From Byssochlamys sp. IMV 00236 (taxonomy: Eukaryota; Ascomycota; Eurotiomycetes; Eurotiales; Thermoascaceae), in contig MSJH02000393.1 of NCBI GenBank assembly GCA_001931875.2, positions 1 through 15,589 of the forward strand: a DNA stretch of 15,589 bases, given 5' to 3'. Below the pieces are notes generated by a model, which was not told where the DNA came from, ran no database searches, and saw nothing but the letters and a program-made list of their open reading frames with translations. Shown here piece after piece: positions 8,939-15,589 of this stretch; the first letter of the stretch is position 1; every line of letters starts with the position of its first letter. The translations under genes and the position numbers were made by a program.

Positions 8939-10074
8939 TTAAATTAACCATGGACGGAAGAGGGATTTACAGAGAGTGTCGTTAGTATTAGTTGTATTAA
9001 TAGTAGTATGCTGATAACTGGGAATCTGAGATACATAATTGCGAAGTGGACAATGTTTCATTTGTTCTTCTACATCAGGTGAATCAAGATCAAATAAAAG
9101 TTGATGAGGTAATAAACTTTCCGCGTTGGATGGAAGAAGTGAATCTTCATAATCAACAAAAGGTGAATAGTTACGTTTCAATGGTTGATCACCCAAAGTA
9201 GGAGGAATAGTAGTGGCAGTAGTTGCAAAAGGAAAGGATGCATCGTTGTACCATTGGTTAGGTTGAAACATCTTCAGGTTCTCGGTGAATGCGGATGGGA
9301 ACACCATAGGCTCTCTTTTTGATGATTCCGTTCCACGAAACACGGTCGTACTGAGAGTACTAGTAGTTGTAGTAGCACTTGTACCCGTCACGCTACCCAT
9401 CTTGTCATTTTCTTCTTTAATCTTTGCATCATCTCCAGGTAAACTGAAATGTCTAAAAGTACAGCGAGAACCATAAGGGCAAGCACCTGTCTTGTGAAAG
9501 GTGCGACACTTTTGAGTCTTGTATTTAGGATGTCTTTCGATTTCTCGTAAATCCTGTGCACCATGAGCATACTGGCATTTTAATCCATATCGACATTGAC
9601 CAGTTTCTTCCCAGTTACGACAAAGCTCAGTCTTGTATAGACTCTTTTGCTTCTTTTCTGTTTCTGATAATTGTTGTTTTTTAGTGTTCTTTGTCTTTTT
9701 CGTATTTTTTGAGTATTCAATCAAAGAATCATTATCAGAATCGAGCTCATCTTTTTTGTTTACTAAAATAGATATAATAAAGTCAGCATCAGATTCTTTC
9801 ATTGGTGTACCGGATGTACAAAAAATTTTTTAATCCACGAATATTACTTACATTTAACTTCACGCTTCTTCAAGACAGCCTTGTTGAATCGTTTATGGTT
9901 ATTTTCTAACGAGTTGGTCGAGTTGGTCGAATCACTCTCTTCTTCTTCAGAGAAACATGTATTTAAATCATTCATCATCGGACTAGATTTAATTGATTTA
10001 TCCATACAATTTTCAAATTCAAAACTACTGCGGCTGGTTAAATCCATACTATTTGTCAATGGGAAACTAGACAT
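8939..10074 (-). CDS. Tandem CCCH zinc-finger mRNA-decay protein (TTP/Cth2/Zfs1-like)
   Basis: Exon 1 is 10074-9852, the intron 9851-9763 (89 nt, GTAAGT, CTGAC branch, TTTTAG), exon 2 9762-8939; product 348 residues. Two C-x8-C-x5-C-x3-H fingers have ligands near residues 122/131/137/141 and 160/169/175/179, separated by the 18-residue linker typical of the family. Each has its lead-in, YKTELC and KYKTQKC. This is the signature of tristetraprolin-type proteins, which bind UUAUUUAUU in mRNA 3' ends and recruit deadenylation; they act in the cytoplasm and shuttle to the nucleus. The N-terminal 74 residues are Ser/acidic, then a Lys-rich segment precedes the fingers. The C-terminal 170 residues are Ser/Thr/Pro-rich with [13 protein letters not shown] and a hydrophobic end (LFRPWLI), possible co-factor contacts. 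The start is the first in-frame ATG of exon 1. Yeast Cth2 acts in iron starvation and S. pombe Zfs1 in mating and adhesion; the role here is open. Confidence 0.96.
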
Positions 10075-10325
10075 GATTTATATACAAATAAATAAAGAAG
10101 AGAAAAAGGGGCTGTTGAAGCTGATATGTGTCAATAGAATAAAAAAAAAATTAAAGAAGGAAAAAAGGGTTAAAATGTCAAATGGAACCTTTTTATATTT
10201 TTCTAAAAAAAATTATTATCCCAGAGTCACTCCACTTGCTTTATTCTATATCGGGGGGAGTAGGCTACTTGGGGGGGATTAATGGACCGATCATGGAAGG
10301 GCTCCTAGACTCACTTTATTGGTCA

Positions 10326-10369
10326 GCCATGTGACCTGCTTTCGAACCCTGTCCCTTGGGTTACATGGC
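10326..10369. other. Hairpin with tRNA box-B-like loop
   Basis: GCCATGTGACC at 10326-10336 pairs with GGTTACATGGC at 10359-10369: 11 pairs with one G-U wobble on the plus strand and a 22-nt loop. On the minus strand the loop reads GGGTTCGAAAGC, close to the RNA polymerase III box B (GGTTCGANNCC). No complete tRNA cloverleaf can be folded, so this is at best a tRNA-derived relic or an unannotated small RNA. Confidence 0.4.
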
Positions 10370-10683
10370 ATCCCGCCCCCCAACAATAGGCCTGGCCTTT
10401 TGTTGATGAAAAAAAAAAAATCTCCTGTTTATGATGAGGGTCGTCGTACGCTCACCCAAACAAATCGCTGCAAAAAAAAAAAAAAAAGATGGCTACGCAA
10501 AGAAAATGTAGAACTCAGCCACGGCAACCATGACAAACTTTGGGAATCATTCGATCCACATATTCCTCCCACGTCATGCTGATATCCTTTGTCTGTCAAT
10601 TGCTCCTCTCTCGCTTTCTTTTTTATTATTATTTCCCCATTCTTTGGATACATGTGTTTATTCTCTTCTCCTATTCGCCCTCC

Positions 10684-10700
10684 CTCTCTCTCTCTCTCTC
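10684..10700. repeat. CT microsatellite
   Basis: An uninterrupted CT dinucleotide run in intergenic DNA, inside a longer pyrimidine-rich stretch from about 10590. Confidence 0.85.
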
Positions 10701-11075
10701 ACTCACAGCAGAATGTATGATCTGCGTAGTTTATAATTATGGACAATACGCAGCATAACAATCATATTGATGGCTCAGCAAAATTGACTCTTTTTCCAAT
10801 GATAAACCAGATAATACTTTTATTAATTCAGAAAATGCGTCCTTTTATTTGTTTATAAGGCGCAACATCTCTTATAACCTTAAATAAGACGCCCATCCCT
10901 AAAGTCATGGATTTTGTAATAAATTGTAAGATATGATTAATTATAGAGCATTTTTCTTTATTGAAATATATATCTAGAAGCATCTCAAATTTTTTTTATC
11001 CTTTCGAAAAATTCGGAAAATCAAATAGGCATCTGTCAATAAGATTGTCTCTCTTTAGCATCCGACCCATCTTTT

Positions 11076-11081
11076 TTTATT
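11076..11081 (-). terminator. AATAAA overlapping a stop codon
   Basis: The minus-strand AATAAA includes the TAA stop (11077-11079) of the mitochondrial-protein gene. If used it implies a very short 3' UTR; it could also be a chance match in an A-rich run. Confidence 0.35.
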
Positions 11082-11802
11082 TTGTTGGTATGACTTCTTC
11101 CGCATGCCAACCAGGAGCATTTATCGACAGGGAATCCAAATGAATCTTTCCACCTTCTCTGACCGTAGCCGATGCAGTCACTTCGCAGCTTCCACCCTTA
11201 GGCCCCTGAGACGTTTCGTCGGACAACCAAAAGTTAATGACTACCTGGTGCAGCTTTCCATCTTTGTCTAGCCGGGTCGTTTCTGATTTGTACACGTCGT
11301 CCCAGACGAGATCCTTTACATGATCTAACCCAAACTCCTCTAGTATCTGCTTGCCTTGATCTGCACTTTCAAAGTACTCCCTAAGTTGTCGAATCGCTTC
11401 TTCCCTCACAAGCTCAGTGGCTCGATGAGAACTCATGCTCGATACCAATCGTTCTGTTATCGTCACCAATTGGGACGAAGTCGGTGACAGATAATCCCAC
11501 CAGTTCTTGGCTCGCTTGTACAGTCTCCAAAAGAACACGGATGTCGCCCCTCCTACAGCGATCCACACGGCGGGCCCCAGGACGGAACTGAGCAAGGTGG
11601 CAGCACCAAGACCACCCAACACCATCTGACGGTGTCGTTTACTCGAAATGGCTAATGCCAGTCTCGGAATCGTCATGAAAGATATCGTACGCACCGGATG
11701 GTACAAGGTTAGACAGGGATGACCTGACTTTTTTGGTAGTGGTCGGATCGTCTTTATTCGGTTGACATGATGCATCACCCGCAGTGTTCTTGATCCCAAC
11801 AT
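11077..11802 (-). CDS. Probable mitochondrial membrane protein, 241 aa, unknown family
   Basis: Single exon; start chosen at ATG 11800-11802. An in-frame ATG at 11857-11859 would add 19 hydrophobic residues of A/T-rich leader that look like UTR. The first 58 residues are rich in Arg, Lys, Ser and His with no acidic residue (MLGSRTLRVMHHVNRIKTIR), typical of a mitochondrial presequence. Residues 59-93 (MVLGGLGAATLLSSVLGPAV, then WIAVGG...VFFW) form one long or two short membrane segments, followed by a basic RLYKRAKNWW. The C-terminal 140 residues look soluble and folded, with an amphipathic helix region (ELVREEAIRQLREYF) and a beta-rich end (GKLHQVVINFWLSDE to the final VIPTK). I do not recognise the family. 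The gene is GC-richer than its surroundings and intronless. It lies 106 bp downstream of the HIT gene on the same strand. A decayed copy of its start lies at 15190-15295. Confidence 0.85.
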   Translation of the reverse strand: MLGSRTLRVMHHVNRIKTIRPLPKKSGHPCLTLYHPVRTISFMTIPRLALAISSKRHRQMVLGGLGAATLLSSVLGPAVWIAVGGATSVFFWRLYKRAKNWWDYLSPTSSQLVTITERLVSSMSSHRATELVREEAIRQLREYFESADQGKQILEEFGLDHVKDLVWDDVYKSETTRLDKDGKLHQVVINFWLSDETSQGPKGGSCEVTASATVREGGKIHLDSLSINAPGWHAEEVIPTK

Positions 11803-11899
11803 TAAAATAAACAATGAAAATAAAGAAAAAAAAGGCGTAGACAAAAAGAATAATAACAATAATAATAAAAATGCAACTCATCACTTTTTTGTTGTCATG

Positions 11900-12101
11900 A
11901 CATCATGGTTACATATGTTGCATAATGCTCTCATATTTCGCCTTGATCTCGTCCTTGGTCTTCTCAAGAGGTCTCCATCGAATGCCTAGACCTGCTTCTT
12001 TATCTGGTTTAGGAATAACATGGAAATGGACATGAGGCACTGCTTGATTAGCCAGTCTGCCATTATTCTATGACATCTGATTTAGAACAAGGTTGCATAG
12101 A
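11900..12101. repeat. Left copy of a 202-bp exact repeat (HIT gene 3' part)
   Basis: Identical base for base to 15388-15589. It covers the last HIT exon, 34 nt of the preceding 55-nt intron and 9 bp past the stop. Similarity outside this block on the 3' side falls sharply. The other side cannot be tested because the second copy leaves the window. Confidence 0.97.
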
Positions 12102-12237
12102 TATAAACAACTTTTTGCATACTTGTAACACATTATACTGAGAATAACCTCCAGCTGCAGCAATCTTTTTGGCAATAGGCATCATCTCAGACAAGTAATC
12201 GTCAGGCACTTGATGCATAAATTTTGTATGATCTTTA
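11909..12237 (-). CDS. HIT-domain (HINT-type) protein, copy A, start unresolved
   Basis: Clear exons are 12237-12123 (acceptor TTCGAG, branch-like CTTAC) and 12067-11909, with a 55-nt intron (GTATGC...CATAG). The 90 visible residues read KDHTKFMHQVPDDYLSEMMP, then YNVLQNNGRLANQAVPHVHF with HVIPKPDKE following. PHVHFHV is the H-x-H-x-H motif of the histidine-triad superfamily; its middle histidine is the nucleophile in HINT nucleoside phosphoramidases, and NVLQNNG is the neighbouring HINT signature. HINT proteins usually begin with about 45 more residues containing CxFC and an FLDI strand. I found no such exon on this strand up to 13100. The acceptor phase fits an upstream exon ending CC (giving PKDH). 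A phase-compatible 38-nt exon at 12371-12334 encodes only MTSLSAIIVQYS. Copy A may therefore be 5'-truncated. The mitochondrial-protein gene follows 106 bp downstream. Confidence 0.82.
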
Positions 12238-12401
12238 CTCGAATAGTAAGCGTATGTGATAGAAAAATAGACTATTGTTTTGTGATTATGTTTAATAATA
12301 TTGAGCTAAACAAAGAGTAAATACAAAATGTACTTGCTATATTGAACTATAATCGCTGAAAGAGAAGTCATGCATGCTAAGTTATTCGAGGCACTTGTAG
12401 G

Positions 12402-12425
12402 AAAAAAAAAAAAAAAAAAAAAAAA
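12402..12425. repeat. 24-base A homopolymer
   Basis: Uninterrupted A run on the plus strand, the longest in the window. It sits where the missing first exon of HIT copy A would be expected, and could mark a retroposition tail or a recombination point. Confidence 0.9.
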
Positions 12426-13143
12426 GATGGATTTGTAAAATACACAACAAGATGTTTTGCTATATAGAATAAAACTGGCCCAGCATCTTTGTCAAAAGCA
12501 GTTATCGAGTATTGGGCTTTGAGTTAAATGCCATAGAAGGGGCATAAATGTATGCACCTAATACTTTGGCAGTAAACGAAGAAAAGACATGGTTAAACTG
12601 CTTACCAGCCAGTCCACTTGAGATAATGATCGGCACTATAATATTCTATGCAGGCATCATTTTCTCAGGCGACAAATTTTTACTAAAATATATCCTTACA
12701 ACGCGAAAAAACCAATACCCGCCATTTTTGCTGTATTTTTTTTTTTTTCAAAGATCTCATAGTCTTGCATCCTTCAAATGCTTGTATAAAATACTTATTA
12801 CTTGTTTTAAGCCGAGTTTGAAGCATTTTGTAGGCCACGTTTCTTTTTGAGCCCCATTTGGTTGAGGAAAAGAAAAACATGGTACGAACAGCATCTGTTT
12901 ATGTACTGATTGCATTTTATCCAAAATAGGAAAGCAAGCGGCAGATATATAATATCTACCATGTATATGTTATATTGAACAAATGTGCATAGCACAATAG
13001 TAGTCTCGTGGAATGATAATAACTGTAGGATGTAATACATCCTATACGCGTATGGCCACACGTTTAAAGACTGCTGAGGCAAGTTCAACCCTGGTATATG
13101 CTGTATAAGCTTACAACGACAAAACGATACGCGTTGTTCAATC

Positions 13144-13149
13144 TTTATT
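13144..13149 (-). terminator. AATAAA after the 120-aa ORF
   Basis: AATAAA on the minus strand 2 nt after the TAG at 13152-13154. It supports, weakly, a transcript ending here. Confidence 0.35.
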
Positions 13150-13151
13150 TA

Positions 13152-13514
13152 CTAATACCGACTAGGCAAAAAGGTGTACAGGAAGAGGAGCTGATTCCCA
13201 TTGAATGGTGTCAGCCAAGTATCTCGTATCCATGACTTTTTGTAGTCATCATTGTCTGTAACTGACTTTGCTGCAGTGAAGCGATATTTGTTAGTATTTC
13301 TTTTATTACGAGAAGCCATATGCTCTGCGCTGACAACCAGCTCCTGTAAGCACAATAAATGCTGCTTGAAAGAAAGAAACGTAAGGATAGGAGCCCAAAG
13401 GGTTGTGAGAATGAGATTGGTCTGGTATGTTGACTGAATTTTACAGCCACGTAAAAAATCTAGATTGCACACTAACTGAACCCGTTTTACACACATAAAA
13501 AGTAAGGATTGCAT
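13152..13514 (-). CDS. Possible 120-aa protein, unknown
   Basis: An uninterrupted frame from ATG at 13512-13514 to TAG at 13152-13154. The N-terminal half is hydrophobic and Cys-rich (VQLVCNLDFLRGC, then LWAPILTFLSFKQHLLCLQE). The C-terminal half is polar and more protein-like (HMASRNKRNTNKYRFTAAKS, then WIRDTWLTPFNGNQLLFLY). It is not recognised. It begins only 46 bp after the stop of the preceding minus-strand gene, with little room for its own promoter, so it could be part of a decayed element. The Lys/Asn/Arg-rich middle and the length for this base composition favour coding slightly. Confidence 0.38.
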   Translation of the reverse strand: MQSLLFMCVKRVQLVCNLDFLRGCKIQSTYQTNLILTTLWAPILTFLSFKQHLLCLQELVVSAEHMASRNKRNTNKYRFTAAKSVTDNDDYKKSWIRDTWLTPFNGNQLLFLYTFLPSRY

Positions 13515-13560
13515 AACCTTTGTTTAGTTCAAAAGTAGGGTATAAATATAAAAGATATTT

Positions 13561-14031
13561 TCAAGTACTACATGAGCAGATCATCTCTTCTTCGTCAGCT
13601 TTAAGAAGACCCAGCTGTTCATCTTCAAGTGTTTGGAAAGTTATTTGTTGTTCCTGAAGGTCAACCTGTATATTTTAAATATGATTTAGTATAAGACACG
13701 TACAAAGCTTTAAACCATAAAAAAAAACTTACGTAAAGCAAAACAAAAATATCATACATCTGAATCAACTGTTTTCTTTCTTTAAAGACCAGTGGCAATA
13801 TAGCTGAACACATTCCCACAGCTTTCCAACTTTTTGCGTTTTTTTAAAGAGTATCTGATCAAAGTCATAGATTTTTGTATTACATATACTGAGTAGACGT
13901 GCACTCTTTCCATCGTCTTTCTTGATGCATTTGGGTATTTGCACATTATCCCTTTTAGTGCATCAGCTTCACTTTTTATATTCTTGATTGAATCTTCAAG
14001 AGCATGGTCAAAGTTAGTTGATATATTCAAG
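13561..14031 (-). pseudogene. Gene of unknown function with a 1-nt frameshift (partial)
   Basis: The last exon 13665-13561 (35 codons, VDLQEQQITF...ending EEEMICSCST) and the exon before it, 14031-13733, are joined by a 67-nt intron (GTAAGT...ATACAG). The longer exon begins after a CATAG acceptor and reads NISTNFDHALEDSIKNIKSE, then RVHVYSVYVIQKSMTLIRYS. At a 7-base A run (minus strand; 13839-13845 on plus) the frame is lost by one base and resumes as AKSWKAVGMCSAILPLVFKE, then RKQLIQMYDIFVLLY. Dropping one base restores a continuous alpha-helical protein of about 130 residues. The first exon could not be found upstream. Either this is a recent pseudogene or a homopolymer sequencing error in a live gene. 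The family is not recognised; the helical, Gln/Glu-rich ending suggests coiled-coil interactions. Confidence 0.55.
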
Positions 14032-14620
14032 CTATGAAGTATGATTACGTTGGATATTTTTTTTTTCTCTTATTAGGCTAACACTACCTGCACTAGAAAA
14101 TACACCAGAAATAAATATTACGGGTGACACTTCTACTCATTACCTATGATATCATCCAACAAAGCTACTCAATGTATAGCGCCACGCTAAACATGACTTT
14201 ATAAAGTTGCCATATTGGTTTTTTTAAATTGCCGTAATGAACATGGTTTCTCTTTTTGGGATGAAGATTATTACCTTATTTAGTTTATGTTATTGCCTTC
14301 AAAGGAGGCAGAAGTGCTTATATGCTGCTCGTTAAATGGCACATAATTGTTAGAAAGGTATATTATCTATTATAAGTATATATGAAAACAAATATAGAGT
14401 AAATAGTTATTAAGATATACTTCAATAGCTGTGTATCAAATATTTAACGTCCTTCAAGTCTCTCAAAAAGTACTCTGGAAAATGAATAAAAAATAAAGCT
14501 TTTTTTTATTGAAGATTGCCCTACTAGTTTATCCATCGTACGTTTCAGTAGCCTTTACTCTGACTGCCTCACTTTCATCTCCTTTGGGCTTTTAATGCAT
14601 CCTCGATGTACAGATTTAAT
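14032..14620. other. Intergenic, no gene seen
   Basis: AT-rich. The missing 5' exon(s) of the gene at 13561-14031 should lie in the left part. Short ATG frames exist (for example MFSVALYIE near 14195), but none splices in phase with the 14031 acceptor by eye. The right part is the 3' flank of the pseudogene ending at 14621. Confidence 0.4.
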
Positions 14621-15087
14621 TTAAGCTGTTTTTGGCATAATTACATTGAGGTTTCCTTCTAGAGACCATTTCATAATGCCAGCTGGGTAACAAATACTAT
14701 GTACAGGTAAAATGAAAAGACATGGTAGTGGTTGGCATTCGTTCTTCCAGACTTCCGGGCCGCATTTTTGTATGATGACAATACTTGCAAGTAAGATATA
14801 AACCATTCGACAAAGGCAAAGGTATGAACGAGACATTTGAAAGTATTGCTTTGGCTAAGGATATCAATTTTATTTTGAAAATAATAGTAGGCTCTTGCGG
14901 GTATAAGTCGATTAGTATTGAATGCGGGCATAGGTCGGATATATGCTCCACGCTCTGACCTGCTTTCTATGGAATTGTAGTTTTGATTAAGGATCGTGAT
15001 AGGCTCGAATTTAATTTTTATTTTCGAATTTGTAAGCTTTAGAAATAGTTGAGGCATTCTTTCAAGCACATCCCCTTCATCTCAACA
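14621..15087 (-). pseudogene. Frameshifted gene, probably a multicopy element protein
   Basis: The minus-strand frame from about 15087 reads LERMPQLFLKLTNSKIKIKF, then ERGAYIRPMPAFNTNR, then YYYFQNKIDILSQSNTFKCL and HTFAFVEWF. At a 5-base A run (14765-14769 on plus) one base seems missing; the following frame continues GPEVWKNECQPLPCLFILPV, then HSICYPAGIMKWSLEG, to TAA at 14621-14623. The change from one sensible frame to another at a homopolymer, with no splice signals there, marks a frameshift. A further exon-like piece with good CAG acceptor and GTAAGT donor lies at 15098-15145 (HGNKNHSNVDSIG). The FAFVEW...ILPVH...P pattern resembles the C-terminal part of repeated, transposon-associated proteins in Mucorales genomes as I remember them; I cannot name the family. 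It is broken, so not functional as it stands. Confidence 0.55.
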
Positions 15088-15189
15088 TTATACTTACCCC
15101 AATACTATCAACATTGCTATGGTTCTTATTTCCGTGCCCACCACCCTGTACGAATAGCAAATATCTATGATATCCAAAAAAAATTATAA

Positions 15190-15295
15190 AGAGGGAATGA
15201 CCTAGCTTTTCTGGTAGTGGTCGGGCCACCCTCGTATGCAGAACTCGACTAATGACACATTGGCGCATCACTCACAGCGTTATTGATCCTAACAT
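15190..15295 (-). pseudogene. Decayed copy of the start of the mitochondrial-protein gene
   Basis: From ATG at 15293-15295 the minus strand reads MLGSITL, a TGA where copy A has CGG (Arg), then VM and, further on, RPLPEKLGH. Copy A (11802 leftward) reads MLGSRTLRVMHHV and RPLPKKSGH. Similarity covers about 30 codons with small indels and ends near 15190, where unrelated sequence begins. The early stop and missing remainder make it a fragment. Its position just downstream of HIT copy B (101 bp between HIT stop and this ATG, against 106 bp in copy A) shows that the two genes were duplicated together. Confidence 0.8.
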
Positions 15296-15387
15296 GATGG
15301 CACAATGTGGTAAACAATTAAGAGTGGGAGAGCATGGAAAAAAGAGATTATAAAACCCTTCACCTAGAAAAACCCTTTTATTGCCAT

Positions 15388-15589
15388 ACATCATGGTTAC
15401 ATATGTTGCATAATGCTCTCATATTTCGCCTTGATCTCGTCCTTGGTCTTCTCAAGAGGTCTCCATCGAATGCCTAGACCTGCTTCTTTATCTGGTTTAG
15501 GAATAACATGGAAATGGACATGAGGCACTGCTTGATTAGCCAGTCTGCCATTATTCTATGACATCTGATTTAGAACAAGGTTGCATAGA
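15388..15589. repeat. Right copy of the 202-bp exact repeat
   Basis: Identical to 11900-12101 and still matching at the last base of the window, so its true length is unknown. Confidence 0.97.
15397..15589 (-). CDS. HIT-domain (HINT-type) protein, copy B, 3' part
   Basis: The last exon 15555-15397 encodes the same 52 residues as copy A (NNGRLANQAVPHVHFHVIPK to the end QHM), including the histidine triad PHVHFHV. The following 34 bases are the 3' part of the intron, also identical to copy A, and then the window ends. Whether this copy has the full HINT N-terminus is not visible. It could be the complete parent of copy A or its recent converted twin. Confidence 0.9.

Larger units (their letters stand above)
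10075..11076. other. Intergenic, about 1 kb, no gene seen
   Basis: Holds the promoter side of the TTP-like gene (left) and the 3' flank of the mitochondrial-protein gene (right). The middle has a GC-richer patch at about 10240-10400 with runs of G and C and a hairpin (10326-10369), A runs at about 10410-10420 and 10471-10485, and a CT microsatellite. ORFs here run through these simple tracts and show no family features. Confidence 0.5.
12238..13151. other. Region without a convincing gene
   Basis: Upstream of HIT copy A. It holds a 24-base A run (12402-12425) and scattered short open frames on the minus strand. These include one at about 12505-12660 reading SSGLAGKQFNHVFSSFTAK and, in another frame, one near 12600-12650 reading CIEYYSADHYLKWTG; both are interrupted by stops. 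They may be remains of decayed genes but no family is recognised. The plus-strand ORF 12548-12850 runs through a T homopolymer and is not credible. Confidence 0.4.

Noticed and set aside
9285..9833. ORFs overlapping the zinc-finger gene in other frames
   Set aside because: Shadows of the CCCH protein; they lack the finger motifs.
10320..10370. A tRNA gene on the minus strand suggested by GGGTTCGAAAGC
   Set aside because: No T-stem pairing and no D or anticodon arm can be built; kept only as a hairpin.
10319..10758. ORFs in the region of A runs and the CT repeat
   Set aside because: Low-complexity translations (poly-Lys, Leu/Ser repeats) with no conserved content.
11639..11884. Minus-strand 81-codon ORF overlapping the start of the mitochondrial-protein gene
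   Set aside because: Different frame over leader and presequence; its own N-terminus is poly-Ile/Phe from the A/T-rich leader.
12548..12850. Plus-strand 100-codon ORF
   Set aside because: It includes a 12-T run and has no recognisable motif; the opposite strand carries equally coding-like but broken frames.
15077..15271. Minus-strand 64-codon ORF taken as an intact gene
   Set aside because: It starts inside the decayed mitochondrial-gene copy, downstream of its TGA, and runs into unrelated sequence; better explained as pseudogene plus flank.

Overview
This window looks like nuclear DNA of an early-diverging filamentous fungus, most likely Mucoromycota (a Mucorales-like genome). The reasons are an AT-rich base composition with long A/T homopolymers, protein genes cut by many very small introns (38 to about 95 nt, donors GTAAGT/GTAAAT/GTATGT, CTGAC/CTAAC-like branch sites, TAG or CAG acceptors), short intergenic spaces and decayed mobile-element genes. 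The genus is not determined. No bacterial features, rRNA, tRNA or CRISPR were found. Every gene model below was spliced by hand from the sequence, and all confidently called genes lie on the minus strand.

Layout, left to right. 1-167: 5' part of a small protease-inhibitor (I78-like) gene running off the left edge. About 445-926: relic of a tyrosine recombinase with in-frame stops. 1133-3027: a six-exon gene for a 543-residue serine-rich protein of unknown function. 3355-4260: competing short ORFs and a decayed gene fragment. 4261-5690: no gene seen, one strong hairpin. 5691-6212: a three-exon gene for a 138-residue protein with a duplicated IPIIDP motif. 6403-8202: a ten-exon gene for the gamma subunit of translation initiation factor eIF2B. 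8939-10074: a two-exon gene for a tandem CCCH zinc-finger protein of the tristetraprolin/Cth2/Zfs1 type. 10075-11076: no gene, one hairpin with a box-B-like loop. 11077-11802: an intronless, GC-richer gene for a probable mitochondrial membrane protein. 11909-12237: a HINT-type HIT-domain gene without a recognisable first exon. 12238-15180: uncertain ORFs and decayed genes. 15190-15589: a second copy of the HIT gene with a decayed copy of the start of its mitochondrial neighbour.

The most interesting structure is the HIT/mitochondrial gene pair, present twice about 3.5 kb apart. The HIT part, including intron sequence, is identical over 202 bp (11900-12101 and 15388-15589). The identity ends abruptly 9 bp past the stop codon, and the linked mitochondrial gene is strongly diverged and broken in the right-hand copy. 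This suggests recent gene conversion laid over an old duplication, or an assembly problem, since the window ends inside the repeat.

The genes do not form a pathway. Two act in post-transcriptional control: eIF2B-gamma in translation initiation and the TTP-like protein in AU-rich mRNA decay. The TTP-like gene carries UUAUUUAUU elements in its own flanks, which suggests autoregulation.
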